Shown here piece after piece: positions 28,288 to 36,965 of a DNA stretch of 37,281 bases. The notes under the pieces were generated by a model, which saw only the letters and a program-made list of their open reading frames with translations, searched no databases and was not told the origin of the DNA. Numbering within the stretch: the stretch's first letter is position 1; every line of letters begins with the position of its first letter. Source of the DNA: Escherichia albertii NBRC 107761 = DSM 17582 (GTDB taxonomy: Bacteria > Pseudomonadota > Gammaproteobacteria > Enterobacterales > Enterobacteriaceae); NCBI RefSeq assembly GCF_000759775.1, contig NZ_BBMY01000034.1, forward strand, positions 1-37,281, given 5' to 3'. Position numbers and translations under genes: made by a program.

Positions 28288-29357
28288 GCCAGATCCTCGT
28301 TGTTAAATGTTGGGTCATTCGCCTGCGGAGCGTCGCTCACTCCAGCAACCAGCGTATCGTTGGCGACGGGCGCTGGCGGAATGACAAGCGATTCCGCTGT
28401 CGCTACAGGCGCCAGATGACGGGCGAGCGGCGGTTTTTCGGTGAGTATTTTACCGAGCGTCGCCAGGAAATAGCGACCGCATAAACGCCCAAGCTTATAG
28501 TCTTCACGCAGCGCGGGAAGTCGGCTACCGAGCGCAATGCTATGCAACGGTTTCGGCGGATAAATTTCCAAAATCCGCAGCTTGCCCGGCGGCTTTTCAA
28601 TGAATTGCTGGATGGCGCGATAGCTGGTTTCATGGTGGTGCACCAAACTAACCAACGGCTGCAGGCTGCTGTCACCTAACCAGCGTTCCATACGTTTAAA
28701 CCACTGCGGCGTATAGTACATTTGCGACGGCACGGTACGGATCACCACCAGCGTTTTCGCCCCTCGCTTTGCGGCTTCCTTGACCGGAATAGCATCGCTG
28801 ATCCCACCATCAAGATAGTTAACGCCGTCCAGTGATACCCCTGTGCGATAAAATCCAGGAATCGCACTGGAAGCGCGAATGACATCCAGCCAGTTTTGCC
28901 TGGTCGGTAAAAAGTAATTCGGCGAGTAATCATCCTGACGACAGGCGCACATATAAAAAGATTTTCCGCTATCGAATAGCCGTTCGGCGGTGTCCATCTG
29001 CAACGGCATCTGGCTTGCAGTCGACTCCACCAACCAGTCAAGATCGATAAGATTGCCGCCACGAACAAAACGCAATGGATCGAAAAATTCGCGTTTTGTG
29101 GTATAGCGCATAATGACTTTGCGCGCGTAACCTGGCTGGTTGCAGATATACGCCGACAGATTTTGCGCCCCGGCGGACGTGCCGAAATAAAGATCGAAAG
29201 GGTTAAACTGCGCACGCATAAACTCGTCCAGCACGCCAGCCGTGAAGATTCCGCGCTGCCCACCGCCTTCGCATACCAGCGCAATTCGTCCGGGCTGGAA
29301 CGGCCTTAGCGACAACGGCGCAATATTACCAAGCGTTACAGGTATTCGCTGCCCCAC
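28284..29357 (-). CDS. yjjU: patatin-like phospholipase YjjU
   Basis: A 357-residue patatin-family protein. The oxyanion loop is CEGGGQRGIFTAG (about 30-42), the nucleophile Ser is in GTSAGA (GxSxG, about 61), and the catalytic Asp is in YLDGGISDAIP. Such proteins hydrolyse acyl esters; the substrate is unknown. The GTG start at 29357 was chosen because AGGAAGG lies 5 bp before it. The ATG at 29378, seven codons upstream, has no Shine-Dalgarno. A Pro/Ala-rich tail (about 320-357) is disordered. It is coupled to yjjV by TTGA. Confidence 0.9.
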   Translation of the reverse strand: MGQRIPVTLGNIAPLSLRPFQPGRIALVCEGGGQRGIFTAGVLDEFMRAQFNPFDLYFGTSAGAQNLSAYICNQPGYARKVIMRYTTKREFFDPLRFVRGGNLIDLDWLVESTASQMPLQMDTAERLFDSGKSFYMCACRQDDYSPNYFLPTRQNWLDVIRASSAIPGFYRTGVSLDGVNYLDGGISDAIPVKEAAKRGAKTLVVIRTVPSQMYYTPQWFKRMERWLGDSSLQPLVSLVHHHETSYRAIQQFIEKPPGKLRILEIYPPKPLHSIALGSRLPALREDYKLGRLCGRYFLATLGKILTEKPPLARHLAPVATAESLVIPPAPVANDTLVAGVSDAPQANDPTFNNEDLA

Positions 29358-29425
29358 CTCTGCCTTCCTGTTTTTCATTGTGAAAGACTGACAAAGTAAC
29401 GCAATTTATTATTCGCTAAAACCGT

Positions 29426-29451
29426 AAAAGCCAGTCCACTGGACTGGCTTT
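29426..29451 (-). terminator. terminator after ytjA
   Basis: AGCCAGTCCA (29429-29438) pairs with TGGACTGGCT (29440-29449) around one base; on the minus strand TTTTAC follows. It lies about 30 bp beyond the ytjA stop and upstream of yjjU. Confidence 0.85.
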
Positions 29452-29479
29452 GTATAAAATTTTCTTAATAGTCTGAAAT

Positions 29480-29641
29480 CTAGGGGCGTTTTCGGCCCAT
29501 AAACAAACTCACCAGGAACAGAATAATTCCAACGACAAAAACGATTTTTGCTGCGCCTGCCGCAGTACCTGCCAGCCCACCAAAGCCAAGTGCGGCGGCG
29601 ATTAACGCGATAACCAGAAATATGATGCCCCAACGAAACAT
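29480..29641 (-). CDS. ytjA: small membrane protein YtjA (DUF1328)
   Basis: A 53-residue very hydrophobic protein ([20 protein letters not shown]... ending GRKRP) with two transmembrane helices and a Gly/Ala-rich turn. It matches the DUF1328/YtjA family of small inner-membrane proteins. Its function is unknown. A clear AAAGGGGA Shine-Dalgarno precedes the ATG at 29641, and a terminator follows at 29426-29451. It lies between osmY and yjjU, all on the minus strand, and probably has its own promoter. Confidence 0.93.
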
Positions 29642-29767
29642 AAGCGTCCCCTTTACCATAGTTAGTGTTACCGCTGGATATGAGCATACAAACCACTCAA
29701 TGCGATATTTTTAGTGTGGTGTACATCGTGCCTCCCGACAAAGCTCGGGAGGACGAATTACGACGAA

Positions 29768-30373
29768 TTACTTAGTTTTCAGATCATTTTTAACGCTTTT
29801 CACACCATCTACCGCTTTGGCGATACTTTCAGCACGGTCACTTTGTGCCTGAGAATCTACGGTACCGGAGAGCTGAACAACGCCATCGGTGGTTTCAACG
29901 TTAACGTGGCGAGAAGGGACAGTGTCGTCCGCCAGAAGTTTGGCTTTGATTTCACTGGTGATGGCGGTATCACCCGCGTAACCCTTTACAGAGCTTTCTT
30001 TACTGTCACGAACGTGTAGTTTGTCGCTAACGGAGACCACGCCTTCAACGCTTTTCGCCGCTTTCACTGCCTCTTCGGCCTGTGCCTGACTTTCAACAAA
30101 TCCGCTTAATGTCACGACTTTTTGATCGGTTTTGACAGAGATATCGGTGCTCTTGATGTTGTCATGATCCACCAGCGCTGCCTTCACTTTCGCGGTGATG
30201 GCGCTGTCATCCATGAAATTACCGACTTTACTCATAGAGCTATCGACTTTTTGCCCTGCAGTTTCAGCACCAGTCTGCACATTGTTATCTGCAAAAGCAG
30301 ATCCAGTCGCTATGGCAGAGGTCAACATTACAGCCAGCAGAGTTTTCGAAATCTTCAGTCTTGTCATAGTCAT
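29768..30373 (-). CDS. osmY: osmotically inducible periplasmic protein OsmY
   Basis: A 201-residue protein with a signal peptide (about 1-28, [10 protein letters not shown]) and two BON domains (about 55-125 and 135-200), each with a repeated K-x-x-L/V-x-S-G-x-V pattern. It is a periplasmic chaperone-like protein induced by RpoS in stationary phase and by osmotic stress, and is often seen in culture media. The ATG at 30373 was chosen, with AGGAAT nine bases before it; ATG 30367 is an alternative. A RpoS-type promoter lies about 240 bp upstream. Confidence 0.95.
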   Translation of the reverse strand: MTMTRLKISKTLLAVMLTSAIATGSAFADNNVQTGAETAGQKVDSSMSKVGNFMDDSAITAKVKAALVDHDNIKSTDISVKTDQKVVTLSGFVESQAQAEEAVKAAKSVEGVVSVSDKLHVRDSKESSVKGYAGDTAITSEIKAKLLADDTVPSRHVNVETTDGVVQLSGTVDSQAQSDRAESIAKAVDGVKSVKNDLKTK

Positions 30374-30616
30374 CGATGTATTCCTGTATGTTTGCTCGTA
30401 ATTTGAGCCAGGCAACACGAGGTTGCATTGCTGAAAGGGAGAGGCTTCACCCTGTGCAGAAGTCCATGGTCGCCGTCACAAAAACGACAAGCGATGAATA
30501 ACGACCATTTCTGTCTCTGATTCAGTTATTTATATCAATGCGATGACAACTAACGGTTTTAAATACTGATATCCACGAATTGAACAGTGTTTAAAACCAA
30601 CCAAAATGTCATCACT

Positions 30617-30638
30617 TTGTTAAATATAGATCACAATT
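30617..30638 (-). promoter_or_regulatory. osmY RpoS-type promoter with overlapping CRP site
   Basis: On the minus strand, TGTGATCTATATTTAACA: a CTATATT extended -10 (30621-30629) of the sigma-S kind overlaps a TGTGA-N6 half of a CRP site. The start point would be near 30614, leaving a long leader before the ATG at 30373. CRP is known to repress osmY. Confidence 0.75.
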
Positions 30639-30730
30639 TTGAAACCGCCCGGCACATCGTCTAAAAAACAGGTAAAAGCGAATGTTTTAAGAACATTCCG
30701 CAAGCGGCTAATAAGGAAGGGAAATTGACA

Positions 30731-30752
30731 GGGCGCAGCGGTTGCCGCGCCC
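30731..30752 (-). terminator. hairpin after prfC (weak terminator)
   Basis: GGGCGC and GCGCCC pair around a GC-rich 10-base loop, 13 bp after the prfC stop. The minus-strand 3' flank has only a short T run, so it may stabilise the mRNA and not terminate strongly. Confidence 0.5.
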
Positions 30753-30764
30753 TTAAGGCAAGAA

Positions 30765-32354
30765 TTAATGTTCGCGAGTCTGGTGGAACTGAACGTCTGG
30801 ATAACGTTCCTGCGCCAGGCGCAGGTTGACCATACTGGTAGCGATGTAAGCGAGGTTGTCACCGCCATCCAGCGCCAGTTGGCTTTCGTTCTTACGCTTG
30901 AACTCTTCGAATTTCTTCGCATCCGCGCATTCTACCCAGCGAGCGGTAGCGACGTTGACCGATTCATACACCGCTTCGACGTTGTATTCACTCTTCAGAC
31001 GCGACACCACTACATCGAACTGCAGCACACCAACCGCACCGACAATCAGGTCGTTGTTAGAGATAGGACGGAACACCTGCACCGCGCCCTCTTCGGAAAG
31101 CTGTACCAGCCCTTTGAGCAACTGTTTTTGCTTCAGCGGATCTTTCAGGCGGATACGACGGAACAGTTCCGGTGCGAAGTTCGGAATACCGGTGAACTTC
31201 ATCATCTCGCCCTGGGTAAAGGTATCGCCGATCTGAATGGTGCCGTGGTTGTGCAGACCGAGAATGTCGCCCGGATATGCTTCTTCAACGTGCGAACGGT
31301 CACCCGCCATAAAGGTCAGCGCATCGGAGATCACCACATCTTTCGCAGTACGCACCTGACGCAGTTTCATGCCTTTTTCATATTTACCGGACACCACACG
31401 CATAAATGCCACGCGGTCGCGGTGTTTCGGGTCCATGTTGGCCTGAATTTTAAACACGAAGCCGGTAAATTTGTCTTCGCTCGCTTCTACGGTACGGGTA
31501 TCGGTCTGACGCGGCATCGGCGCAGGCGCCCACTCCACCAGGCCATCCAGCATATGATCGACGCCGAAGTTACCCAGCGCAGTACCAAAGAATACCGGGG
31601 TGATTTCACCTGCGAGGAACAGATCTTTATCGAATTCGTTAGAGGCGCCTTTCACCAGTTCCAGTTCATCGCGCAATTGTTGCGCCAGATCTTCACCGAC
31701 AGCGGCATCGAGATCCGGGTTATTCAGCCCTTTAACAATGCGGACTTCCTGAATGGTGTGACCTTGACCGCTCTGATAGAGATAGGTTTCATCTTTATAA
31801 AGGTGGTAAACGCCTTTAAACAGCTTGCCGCAGCCAATCGGCCAGGTGATCGGCGCGCAACCGATTTTCAGCTCGTTCTCAACTTCATCGAGCAGTTCCA
31901 TCGGGTCGCGGATATCACGGTCAAGTTTGTTCATAAAGGTGAGGATCGGCGTATCGCGCAGACGGGTTACTTCCATCAGTTTACGGGTACGATCTTCAAC
32001 ACCTTTTGCAGCGTCGATAACCATCAGGCAGCAGTCCACCGCCGTCAGGGTACGATAGGTATCTTCCGAGAAGTCTTCGTGTCCCGGGGTGTCGAGCAGG
32101 TTAACCAGGCAGTCGTGATACGGAAACTGCATCACAGACGTGGTAATGGAGATCCCACGCTGCTTTTCCATCTCCATCCAGTCCGACTTAGCGTGCTGGT
32201 TGGAACCACGGCCTTTTACTGTACCGGCGGTCTGAATGGCCTGTCCGAACAGCAGCACCTTCTCGGTGATGGTGGTTTTACCGGCATCCGGGTGAGAAAT
32301 AATGGCAAAAGTGCGGCGCTTCGCCACCTCTTGCAAATAAGGAGACAACGTCAT
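30765..32354 (-). CDS. prfC: peptide chain release factor 3 (RF3)
   Basis: A 529-residue translational GTPase. The G domain has P-loop SHPDAGKTT (about 20-28), switch [19 protein letters not shown] and NKLDR. Domains II and III follow, with the conserved [16 protein letters not shown]. It uses GTP to remove RF1/RF2 from the ribosome after termination. The ATG at 32354 has an AAGAAGAAAG Shine-Dalgarno. It lies 90 bp after yjjG on the same strand, and may have its own promoter. Confidence 0.98.
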   Translation of the reverse strand: MTLSPYLQEVAKRRTFAIISHPDAGKTTITEKVLLFGQAIQTAGTVKGRGSNQHAKSDWMEMEKQRGISITTSVMQFPYHDCLVNLLDTPGHEDFSEDTYRTLTAVDCCLMVIDAAKGVEDRTRKLMEVTRLRDTPILTFMNKLDRDIRDPMELLDEVENELKIGCAPITWPIGCGKLFKGVYHLYKDETYLYQSGQGHTIQEVRIVKGLNNPDLDAAVGEDLAQQLRDELELVKGASNEFDKDLFLAGEITPVFFGTALGNFGVDHMLDGLVEWAPAPMPRQTDTRTVEASEDKFTGFVFKIQANMDPKHRDRVAFMRVVSGKYEKGMKLRQVRTAKDVVISDALTFMAGDRSHVEEAYPGDILGLHNHGTIQIGDTFTQGEMMKFTGIPNFAPELFRRIRLKDPLKQKQLLKGLVQLSEEGAVQVFRPISNNDLIVGAVGVLQFDVVVSRLKSEYNVEAVYESVNVATARWVECADAKKFEEFKRKNESQLALDGGDNLAYIATSMVNLRLAQERYPDVQFHQTREH

Positions 32355-32444
32355 AATTCTTTCTTCTTGAGTAAGCGGCATCGCGCCGCGCTTGTTGAAA
32401 ACGAAAAATTGCGGCTATTTTACCCATCAACGGGGGGGAGGCAA

Positions 32445-33122
32445 TCAGTGTTTACACAGGAGCTGCTCCAGTTCGTGCAACGAAGAAACGGTCCAGGTGG
32501 GCGCAATGCCTTCTGGTTGCTCACGGTTGTGCGCATTCAGCCAGCAGGTCGCAAGCCCGGCGTTGATGCCACCGAGGATGTCAGACTCGGCAGTGTCACC
32601 AACCATCAGCACGCGTGAACGGTCAGGATTGCCCGCCTGTTCCAGCGCATAATCGAAAATTTTCTTATTCGGTTTAGCAACGCCAACTTCTTCAGAAACC
32701 ACCAGCAGATCGAAATAGTCACGCAAGCCCGTGCGTTCCAGACGCACTTGCTGCAGGGCGCTAAAGCCGTTAGTGATGATACCGATTTTGGCATTGCCGC
32801 GAATGGTGTTAAGCAGGGAAACCGCCCCCGGCAACGGCGTGCAAATTTCCGCCATTGCATTAATAAAGGCTTCATTGAGTTTACCCGGCTCGACATTCAG
32901 CCGTTCGGCCCAGCTTGCAAAACGCCCGTGCTGAAGCTGTAATGAAGTGATGGCACCGTTTTGATAATCCACCCACAGGGGCTTGTTAACGGCCTGATAG
33001 TCCTGAAAATCTTCAGCGGTAAAGGTGACGCTGTAATCAAGAAACATCCGCTGCAGGCCGGTGAACGAGTCAAAGGTAAACAGCGTTTCATCGGCGTCAA
33101 AGAAAATCCAGTCCCACTTCAT
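32445..33122 (-). CDS. yjjG: HAD-family nucleotidase YjjG
   Basis: A 225-residue HAD phosphatase that dephosphorylates dUMP, UMP, TMP and toxic nucleotide analogues. Motif I is FFDADETLF (nucleophile D9, acid D11), motif [13 protein letters not shown], motif III the Lys in [14 protein letters not shown], motif [17 protein letters not shown] helical cap domain covers about 15-95. It starts 14 bp after the rimI stop, in the order holD-rimI-yjjG. Confidence 0.95.
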   Translation of the reverse strand: MKWDWIFFDADETLFTFDSFTGLQRMFLDYSVTFTAEDFQDYQAVNKPLWVDYQNGAITSLQLQHGRFASWAERLNVEPGKLNEAFINAMAEICTPLPGAVSLLNTIRGNAKIGIITNGFSALQQVRLERTGLRDYFDLLVVSEEVGVAKPNKKIFDYALEQAGNPDRSRVLMVGDTAESDILGGINAGLATCWLNAHNREQPEGIAPTWTVSSLHELEQLLCKH

Positions 33123-33136
33123 TATTCCACCTTGTC

Positions 33137-33583
33137 TTACATACTGATTGGCAACGCCATGATGATGGCGTCTTCGCGACCGTCCGTGGTGGGGTAGTAA
33201 TTGCGGCGAATCGTCGCCTCGTTAAAGCCTAAACTTTCGTACAGAGCAATGGCAGCAGCATTTGAGGCGCGGACTTCCAGCCATAGGGTCGCCACGCCGC
33301 GTTTTTCCAGTTCGTCGATCAAATGTTCCAGCAGCGCCCTTCCCAGTCCCTGACGCTGATAGTCGGGATCGACCGCGATATTGAACAAGGTAGCTTCATC
33401 CAGCACCACTTGCGTAATCGCAAACGCTGCCATTTTGCCGTTTTGCGTTAACTGAAAATTGAGATAACGCTCGCCCTGATTACTGGCAAAGGTTTTTTCG
33501 CTCCACGGAAAGGCGTGGGCGCGTTGTTCAATGTGAAAAGCCGCGGGTAAATCAGTCGTTTCGAGGGAAGAAATCGTGTTCAT
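33137..33583 (-). CDS. rimI: ribosomal protein S18 N-terminal acetyltransferase RimI
   Basis: A 148-residue GNAT-fold enzyme that acetylates the N-terminal Ala of ribosomal protein S18. The acetyl-CoA-binding motif is [19 protein letters not shown] (Q/R-x-x-G-x-G), followed by [21 protein letters not shown] with the typical Tyr. The start used is the ATG at 33583. A longer frame reaching into holD begins at an internal ATG and has no family similarity. It overlaps holD by 32 bp. Confidence 0.96.
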   Translation of the reverse strand: MNTISSLETTDLPAAFHIEQRAHAFPWSEKTFASNQGERYLNFQLTQNGKMAAFAITQVVLDEATLFNIAVDPDYQRQGLGRALLEHLIDELEKRGVATLWLEVRASNAAAIALYESLGFNEATIRRNYYPTTDGREDAIIMALPISM

Positions 33584-33965
33584 ATGTGCAAATTTGTTGC
33601 CATAATGCGGCGCGTGCCGTTGGGTTTGCCCGTAATTCGGTGAGCGTCGGTGATACCACCTGAGCGCCTTCCAGTGACAGCGGTTCATCAGTGCCTAACC
33701 GCCAGCTGTTGCAGCGACTGCCTTGCGGCAGCATCGCGATCCTTTCAGGCGTCAGTTGCAGCACCTGATCGGGGCTGACGGTTAATGCACGCAGAACGTC
33801 GCTCACCAGGGAATCGGTCAGGGCGGGAAGATCGTTTGCCACCATCACCAGACGAACGTGTGCCGGGATCGCAATGGCAATCTCCCCCTGCAACGCGCCA
33901 GGGCGACGCAGCGACCACTGGGTAATGCCCAGCTGCTGTAACTGCCAGTCTCGTCGGGATGTCAT
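33552..33965 (-). CDS. holD: DNA polymerase III psi subunit
   Basis: A 137-residue protein that binds chi (HolC), the clamp-loader and SSB-linked complex, and connects them to the gamma/tau subunits. The N-terminal tail MTSRRDWQLQQLGITQWSLR is the conserved part that contacts the clamp loader. The remainder forms the chi-binding domain. It is first in holD-rimI-yjjG and overlaps rimI by 32 bp. It is divergent from rsmC across 102 bp. Confidence 0.96.
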   Translation of the reverse strand: MTSRRDWQLQQLGITQWSLRRPGALQGEIAIAIPAHVRLVMVANDLPALTDSLVSDVLRALTVSPDQVLQLTPERIAMLPQGSRCNSWRLGTDEPLSLEGAQVVSPTLTELRANPTARAALWQQICTYEHDFFPRND

Positions 33966-34032
33966 AGCGAATCGCTCCTGTTGTCAGGGGCGCAAATATA
34001 GCAAATTCGTCGATACCGCGCCAACATATGGC

Positions 34033-34038
34033 TATAAT
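34033..34038 (+). promoter_or_regulatory. probable -10 box of the rsmC promoter
   Basis: A perfect TATAAT, 30 bp before the rsmC ATG, in the holD-rsmC divergent gap. No good -35 is visible at the right spacing. GCTATATT at about 33994-34001 on the minus strand could serve holD. Confidence 0.5.
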
Positions 34039-34067
34039 CGCCGCTAGTATCAATTGAGGAGCATTCC

Positions 34068-35099
34068 ATGTCTGCATTTACCCCGGCAAGTGAAGTCTTG
34101 CTGCGTCACAGTGATGATTTCGAAAAAAGCCGTATTCTGTTTGCCGGAGACTTACAGGATGACCTGCCCGCGCGTTTAGATACCGCGGCCAGCCGTGCTC
34201 ATACCCAGCAATTCCACCACTGGCAGGTGTTAAGCCGCCAGATGGGAGATAACGCCCGTTTTAGCCTGGTGGCAACGGCGGATGACGTCGCAGATTGCGA
34301 TACGCTGATTTACTACTGGCCGAAGAACAAACCGGAAGCTCAGTTCCAGTTGATGAATTTACTTTCTCTGCTGCCGGTGGGCACTGACATTTTCGTCGTT
34401 GGCGAGAACCGCAGCGGCGTGCGCAGCGCCGAGCAGATGCTGGCCGATTATGCGCCGTTGAATAAGGTAGACAGCGCCCGTCGCTGTGGCCTCTATTTTG
34501 GTCGTCTGGAAAAGCAGCCGGTGTTTGATGCCGATAAATTCTGGGGCGAATACAGTGTTGATGGCCTGACCATTAAAACGCTGCCAGGCGTATTTAGCCG
34601 TGACGGTCTGGATGCCGGCAGCCAGTTACTGCTCTCGACATTAACCCCGCACACGAAAGGCAAAGTACTGGATATCGGTTGTGGCACAGGAGTGCTTTCG
34701 GTTGCCTTTGCACGCCATTCGCCGAAGATTCGTCTCACCTTATGCGATGTCTCTGCGCCAGCAGTAGAAGCCAGCCGCGCAACGCTTGTTGCTAACGGCA
34801 TTGAAGGTGAGGTCTTTGCCAGCAACGTCTTTTCCGAGGTGAAAGGTCGTTTTGATATGATCATCTCCAACCCGCCATTCCACGACGGGATGCAAACCAG
34901 CCTTGATGCAGCGCAAACGCTGATTCGCGGCGCGGTGCGCCATCTTAACAGCGGCGGCGAGTTGCGAATTGTGACAAACGCCTTCCTGCCTTACCCGGAC
35001 GTACTGGATGAGACATTTGGTTTCCACGAAGTGATCGCGCAAACCGGGCGCTTCAAGGTGTATCGCGCCATTATGACCCGCCAGGCGAAGAAAGGTTAA
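34068..35099 (+). CDS. rsmC: 16S rRNA m2G1207 methyltransferase RsmC
   Basis: A 343-residue enzyme with two similar halves. The N-terminal half (about 1-165) is a degenerate methyltransferase-like domain; the C-terminal half is active. The SAM motif is [12 protein letters not shown] (about 200-211), and NPPFHDG (about 268-274) is the N2-guanine methyltransferase signature. It modifies G1207 in 16S rRNA of the 30S subunit. The ATG has TGAGGAGC upstream. A 13-bp hairpin (35103-35134) follows the stop. Confidence 0.97.
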   Translation: MSAFTPASEVLLRHSDDFEKSRILFAGDLQDDLPARLDTAASRAHTQQFHHWQVLSRQMGDNARFSLVATADDVADCDTLIYYWPKNKPEAQFQLMNLLSLLPVGTDIFVVGENRSGVRSAEQMLADYAPLNKVDSARRCGLYFGRLEKQPVFDADKFWGEYSVDGLTIKTLPGVFSRDGLDAGSQLLLSTLTPHTKGKVLDIGCGTGVLSVAFARHSPKIRLTLCDVSAPAVEASRATLVANGIEGEVFASNVFSEVKGRFDMIISNPPFHDGMQTSLDAAQTLIRGAVRHLNSGGELRIVTNAFLPYPDVLDETFGFHEVIAQTGRFKVYRAIMTRQAKKG

Positions 35100-35118
35100 G
35101 AATCACGCCGCAATCCTT

Positions 35119-35281
<163 letters not shown>

Positions 35282-35329
35282 CCTGATGACCATTTTTCCA
35301 ACAATCACGCATCAGGCGATAATTAACTA

Positions 35330-35357
35330 TTGACGAATAGCTGAAAACCACTAGAAT
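35330..35357 (+). promoter_or_regulatory. promoter of the tRNA-Leu operon
   Basis: TTGACG (35330-35335), 16-bp spacer, TAGAAT (35352-35357), then a GC-rich discriminator GCGCCTCC, the usual sign of stringent control of stable RNA promoters. Confidence 0.88.
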
Positions 35358-35372
35358 GCGCCTCCGTGGTAG

Positions 35373-35391
35373 CAATTCTTTTTAAGAATTG
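35373..35391 (+). repeat. leader hairpin before the first tRNA
   Basis: CAATTCTT, TTT loop, AAGAATTG: an 8-bp perfect stem ending 7 bases before the mature 5' end of the first tRNA. It may guide processing of the precursor. Confidence 0.7.
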
Positions 35392-35398
35392 ATGGTAT

Positions 35399-35485
35399 GC
35401 GAAGGTGGCGGAATTGGTAGACGCGCTAGCTTCAGGTGTTAGTGTCCTTACGGACGTGGGGGTTCAAGTCCCCCCCCTCGCACCA
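35399..35485 (+). tRNA. leuV: tRNA-Leu (CAG), first of three
   Basis: An 87-base class II tRNA with anticodon CAG (loop TTCAGGT) that reads CUG, a long variable arm (GTCC-TTAC-GGAC), GGTTCAAGTCC T-arm and encoded CCA. It is the promoter-proximal member of the tandem set. The leuV name follows from K-12 order. Confidence 0.95.
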
Positions 35486-35513
35486 AAAACCACGTTGATA
35501 TTGCTCGCACTGG

Positions 35514-35600
35514 GCGAAGGTGGCGGAATTGGTAGATGCGCTAGCTTCAGGTGTTAGTGTTCTTACGGACGTGGGGGTTCAAGTCCCCCCCCTCGCACCA
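35514..35600 (+). tRNA. leuP: tRNA-Leu (CAG), second of three, two base changes
   Basis: An 87-base tRNA with the same anticodon CAG and encoded CCA, 28 bases after the first. It differs from its neighbours at two positions: GACGCG to GATGCG in the D-arm and GTGTCC to GTGTTC in the variable arm. Both turn a G-C pair into a G-U pair and should keep the fold. Confidence 0.95.
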
Positions 35601-35633
35601 ACGAGGCGATATCAAAAAAAGTAAGATAACTGT

Positions 35634-35720
35634 GCGAAGGTGGCGGAATTGGTAGACGCGCTAGCTTCAGGTGTTAGTGTCCTTACGGACGTGGGGGTTC
35701 AAGTCCCCCCCCTCGCACCA
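35634..35720 (+). tRNA. leuQ: tRNA-Leu (CAG), third of three
   Basis: An 87-base tRNA identical to the first copy, with encoded CCA, 33 bases after the second. A T-rich tract without a clear hairpin follows (35721-35760), which may hold the operon end. Confidence 0.95.
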
Positions 35721-35758
35721 ATTATCTTTACTTCCTCTCTTGTTTCTTCTTTGTTTTT

Positions 35759-35995
35759 TCATCCCTGATTCCCGTTCATTATCATCGGCATGACGCCAGA
35801 AATAAGCGCCAGGCACGATGGCAGCAAAACGTAATGCCGTAATTGTTTGTGATACAGCATCACCGGCGTCAACACTAATCCCACCAGAATCACAATCCGC
35901 CACTGATCCGGCGATAAATCAGCATACGCCAGACCTGCAATCAACAACCCCGGCAAAAATACTCCCCAACCACTACCCAGCATACGTTGCAACAT
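35759..35995 (-). CDS. yjjZ: small membrane protein YjjZ (DUF1435)
   Basis: A 78-residue hydrophobic protein with two to three predicted transmembrane helices (about 10-27, 33-47, 55-74). It matches the YjjZ/DUF1435 family, function unknown. The ATG at 35995 was chosen, with GAGAGATAAAACC upstream. A longer frame to 36106 would pass through the Fur-box region. It is divergent from fhuF, and Fur-type repeats lie upstream, so iron regulation is likely. Its 3' end lies 38 bp after leuQ, convergent to the tRNAs. Confidence 0.85.
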   Translation of the reverse strand: MLQRMLGSGWGVFLPGLLIAGLAYADLSPDQWRIVILVGLVLTPVMLYHKQLRHYVLLPSCLALISGVMPMIMNGNQG

Positions 35996-36013
35996 GGTTT
36001 TATCTCTCACATC

Positions 36014-36053
36014 GATAATGATAATAAATATCATATGATAATTTTTATCATTT
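36014..36053. promoter_or_regulatory. overlapping Fur boxes upstream of yjjZ
   Basis: GATAATGATAATAAATATC (36014-36032) matches the 19-bp Fur box at 17 positions, and GATAATTTTTATCATTT (36037-36053) is a second partial box. They lie directly upstream of the yjjZ start. Confidence 0.85.
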
Positions 36054-36104
36054 ACAAGCACGAGAAACCCCTTGCTATCGGATAAACCTATCGATAGTAT
36101 TAGC

Positions 36105-36118
36105 AATCATTATCATTT
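36105..36118. promoter_or_regulatory. Fur-box half sites upstream of fhuF
   Basis: AATCATTATCATTT is close to the second half of a Fur box and lies 18 bp before the fhuF ATG, so Fur with iron would block fhuF expression. Confidence 0.7.
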
Positions 36119-36135
36119 AGATTACTATCACGATT

Positions 36136-36924
36136 ATGTCCTATCGTTCCGCACCGCTTTTTGAAGATGTTATCTGGCGAACGCATCTCAAACCGCAAGA
36201 TCCAACACTTGCACAAGCGGTACGTGCGACGATCGCCGAACATCGTGAACATCTGCTGGAATTTATCCGTCTGGATGAACCCGCCCCGCTTAACGCCATG
36301 ACGCTGGCGCAATGGTCATCGCCGAATGCGCTAAGTTCTCTACTGGCGGTCTATTCCGATCATATCTACCGCAACCAACCGATGATGATCCGCGAAAACA
36401 AGCCGCTGATCTCACTGTGGGCGCAATGGTATATCGGCCTGATGACGCCACCATTAATGCTGGCGCTGCTGACGCAGGAAAAAGCGTTAGACCTTTCCCC
36501 GGAACATTTCCACGTTGAGTTTCACGAAACTGGACGCGCCGCCTGTTTCTGGGTCGATGTGAGTGAAGACAAGAATGCAGCCACATATTCACCGCGGCAG
36601 CGAATGGAAAAGTTGATCACGACAGCGTTGATCCCGGTTGTGCAGGCACTAGAAGCCACTAACGAAATCAACGGCAAACTCATCTGGAGTAACACTGGCT
36701 ATTTGATCAACTGGTATCTGACAGAGATGAAAAAACTAATCGGTGAATCAACCGTTGAATCGCTCCGCCATGCCCTGTTCTTTGAGAAAACGCTCTCCAG
36801 CGGAGAAGATAATCCATTATGGCGCACAGTCGTGCTACGCGACGGTTTATTAGTTCGTCGAACCTGCTGCCAGCGTTACCGCCTGCCAGATGTGCAACAG
36901 TGCGGCGACTGTACGCTGAAATAA
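36136..36924 (+). CDS. fhuF: ferric siderophore reductase FhuF
   Basis: A 262-residue cytoplasmic protein that reduces iron in ferrioxamine and other hydroxamate siderophores after uptake. Its C-terminal Cys244, Cys245, Cys256 and Cys259 (RTCCQRYRLPDVQQCGDC) bind an unusual [2Fe-2S] cluster. No membrane segment or signal peptide is seen. The gene has a weak Shine-Dalgarno and a Fur-box half site just upstream. Scattered substitutions distinguish it from the K-12 protein as I remember it. A terminator hairpin follows. Confidence 0.96.
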   Translation: MSYRSAPLFEDVIWRTHLKPQDPTLAQAVRATIAEHREHLLEFIRLDEPAPLNAMTLAQWSSPNALSSLLAVYSDHIYRNQPMMIRENKPLISLWAQWYIGLMTPPLMLALLTQEKALDLSPEHFHVEFHETGRAACFWVDVSEDKNAATYSPRQRMEKLITTALIPVVQALEATNEINGKLIWSNTGYLINWYLTEMKKLIGESTVESLRHALFFEKTLSSGEDNPLWRTVVLRDGLLVRRTCCQRYRLPDVQQCGDCTLK

Positions 36925-36965
36925 AAAAACGCAGCCGGGACGATTAACCCGGCGTTCATCGTTTT
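36924..36965. terminator. terminator between fhuF and bglJ
   Basis: GCCGGG (36934-36939) pairs with CCCGGC (36948-36953). A runs precede it and a short T run follows, so it can serve both convergent genes. The minus-strand side has the longer T tract and fits the end of bglJ best. Confidence 0.7.

Larger units (their letters stand above)
30374..30764. other. osmY leader and promoter region (no gene)
   Basis: A 391-bp gap between the osmY start and the prfC stop. It holds the osmY promoter near 30621-30629 with an overlapping CRP site and a roughly 240-nt leader, plus the weak prfC hairpin at 30731-30752. No convincing ORF is seen. Confidence 0.7.

Noticed and set aside
30768-32618. Open frame of 616 codons on the plus strand opposite prfC and yjjG
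   Set aside because: It mirrors a highly expressed gene with strong codon bias, which often leaves an antisense frame open. It spans two genes, has no recognisable motif, and prfC is unmistakable.
33137-33688. A 35-residue N-terminal extension of rimI into holD
   Set aside because: The extension is holD sequence in another frame; the GNAT family begins at MNTISSLE.
35399-35720. tRNA genes as an integration site with a neighbouring island
   Set aside because: The neighbours on both sides are core genes in the usual order; there is no integrase, att duplication or change of base composition.
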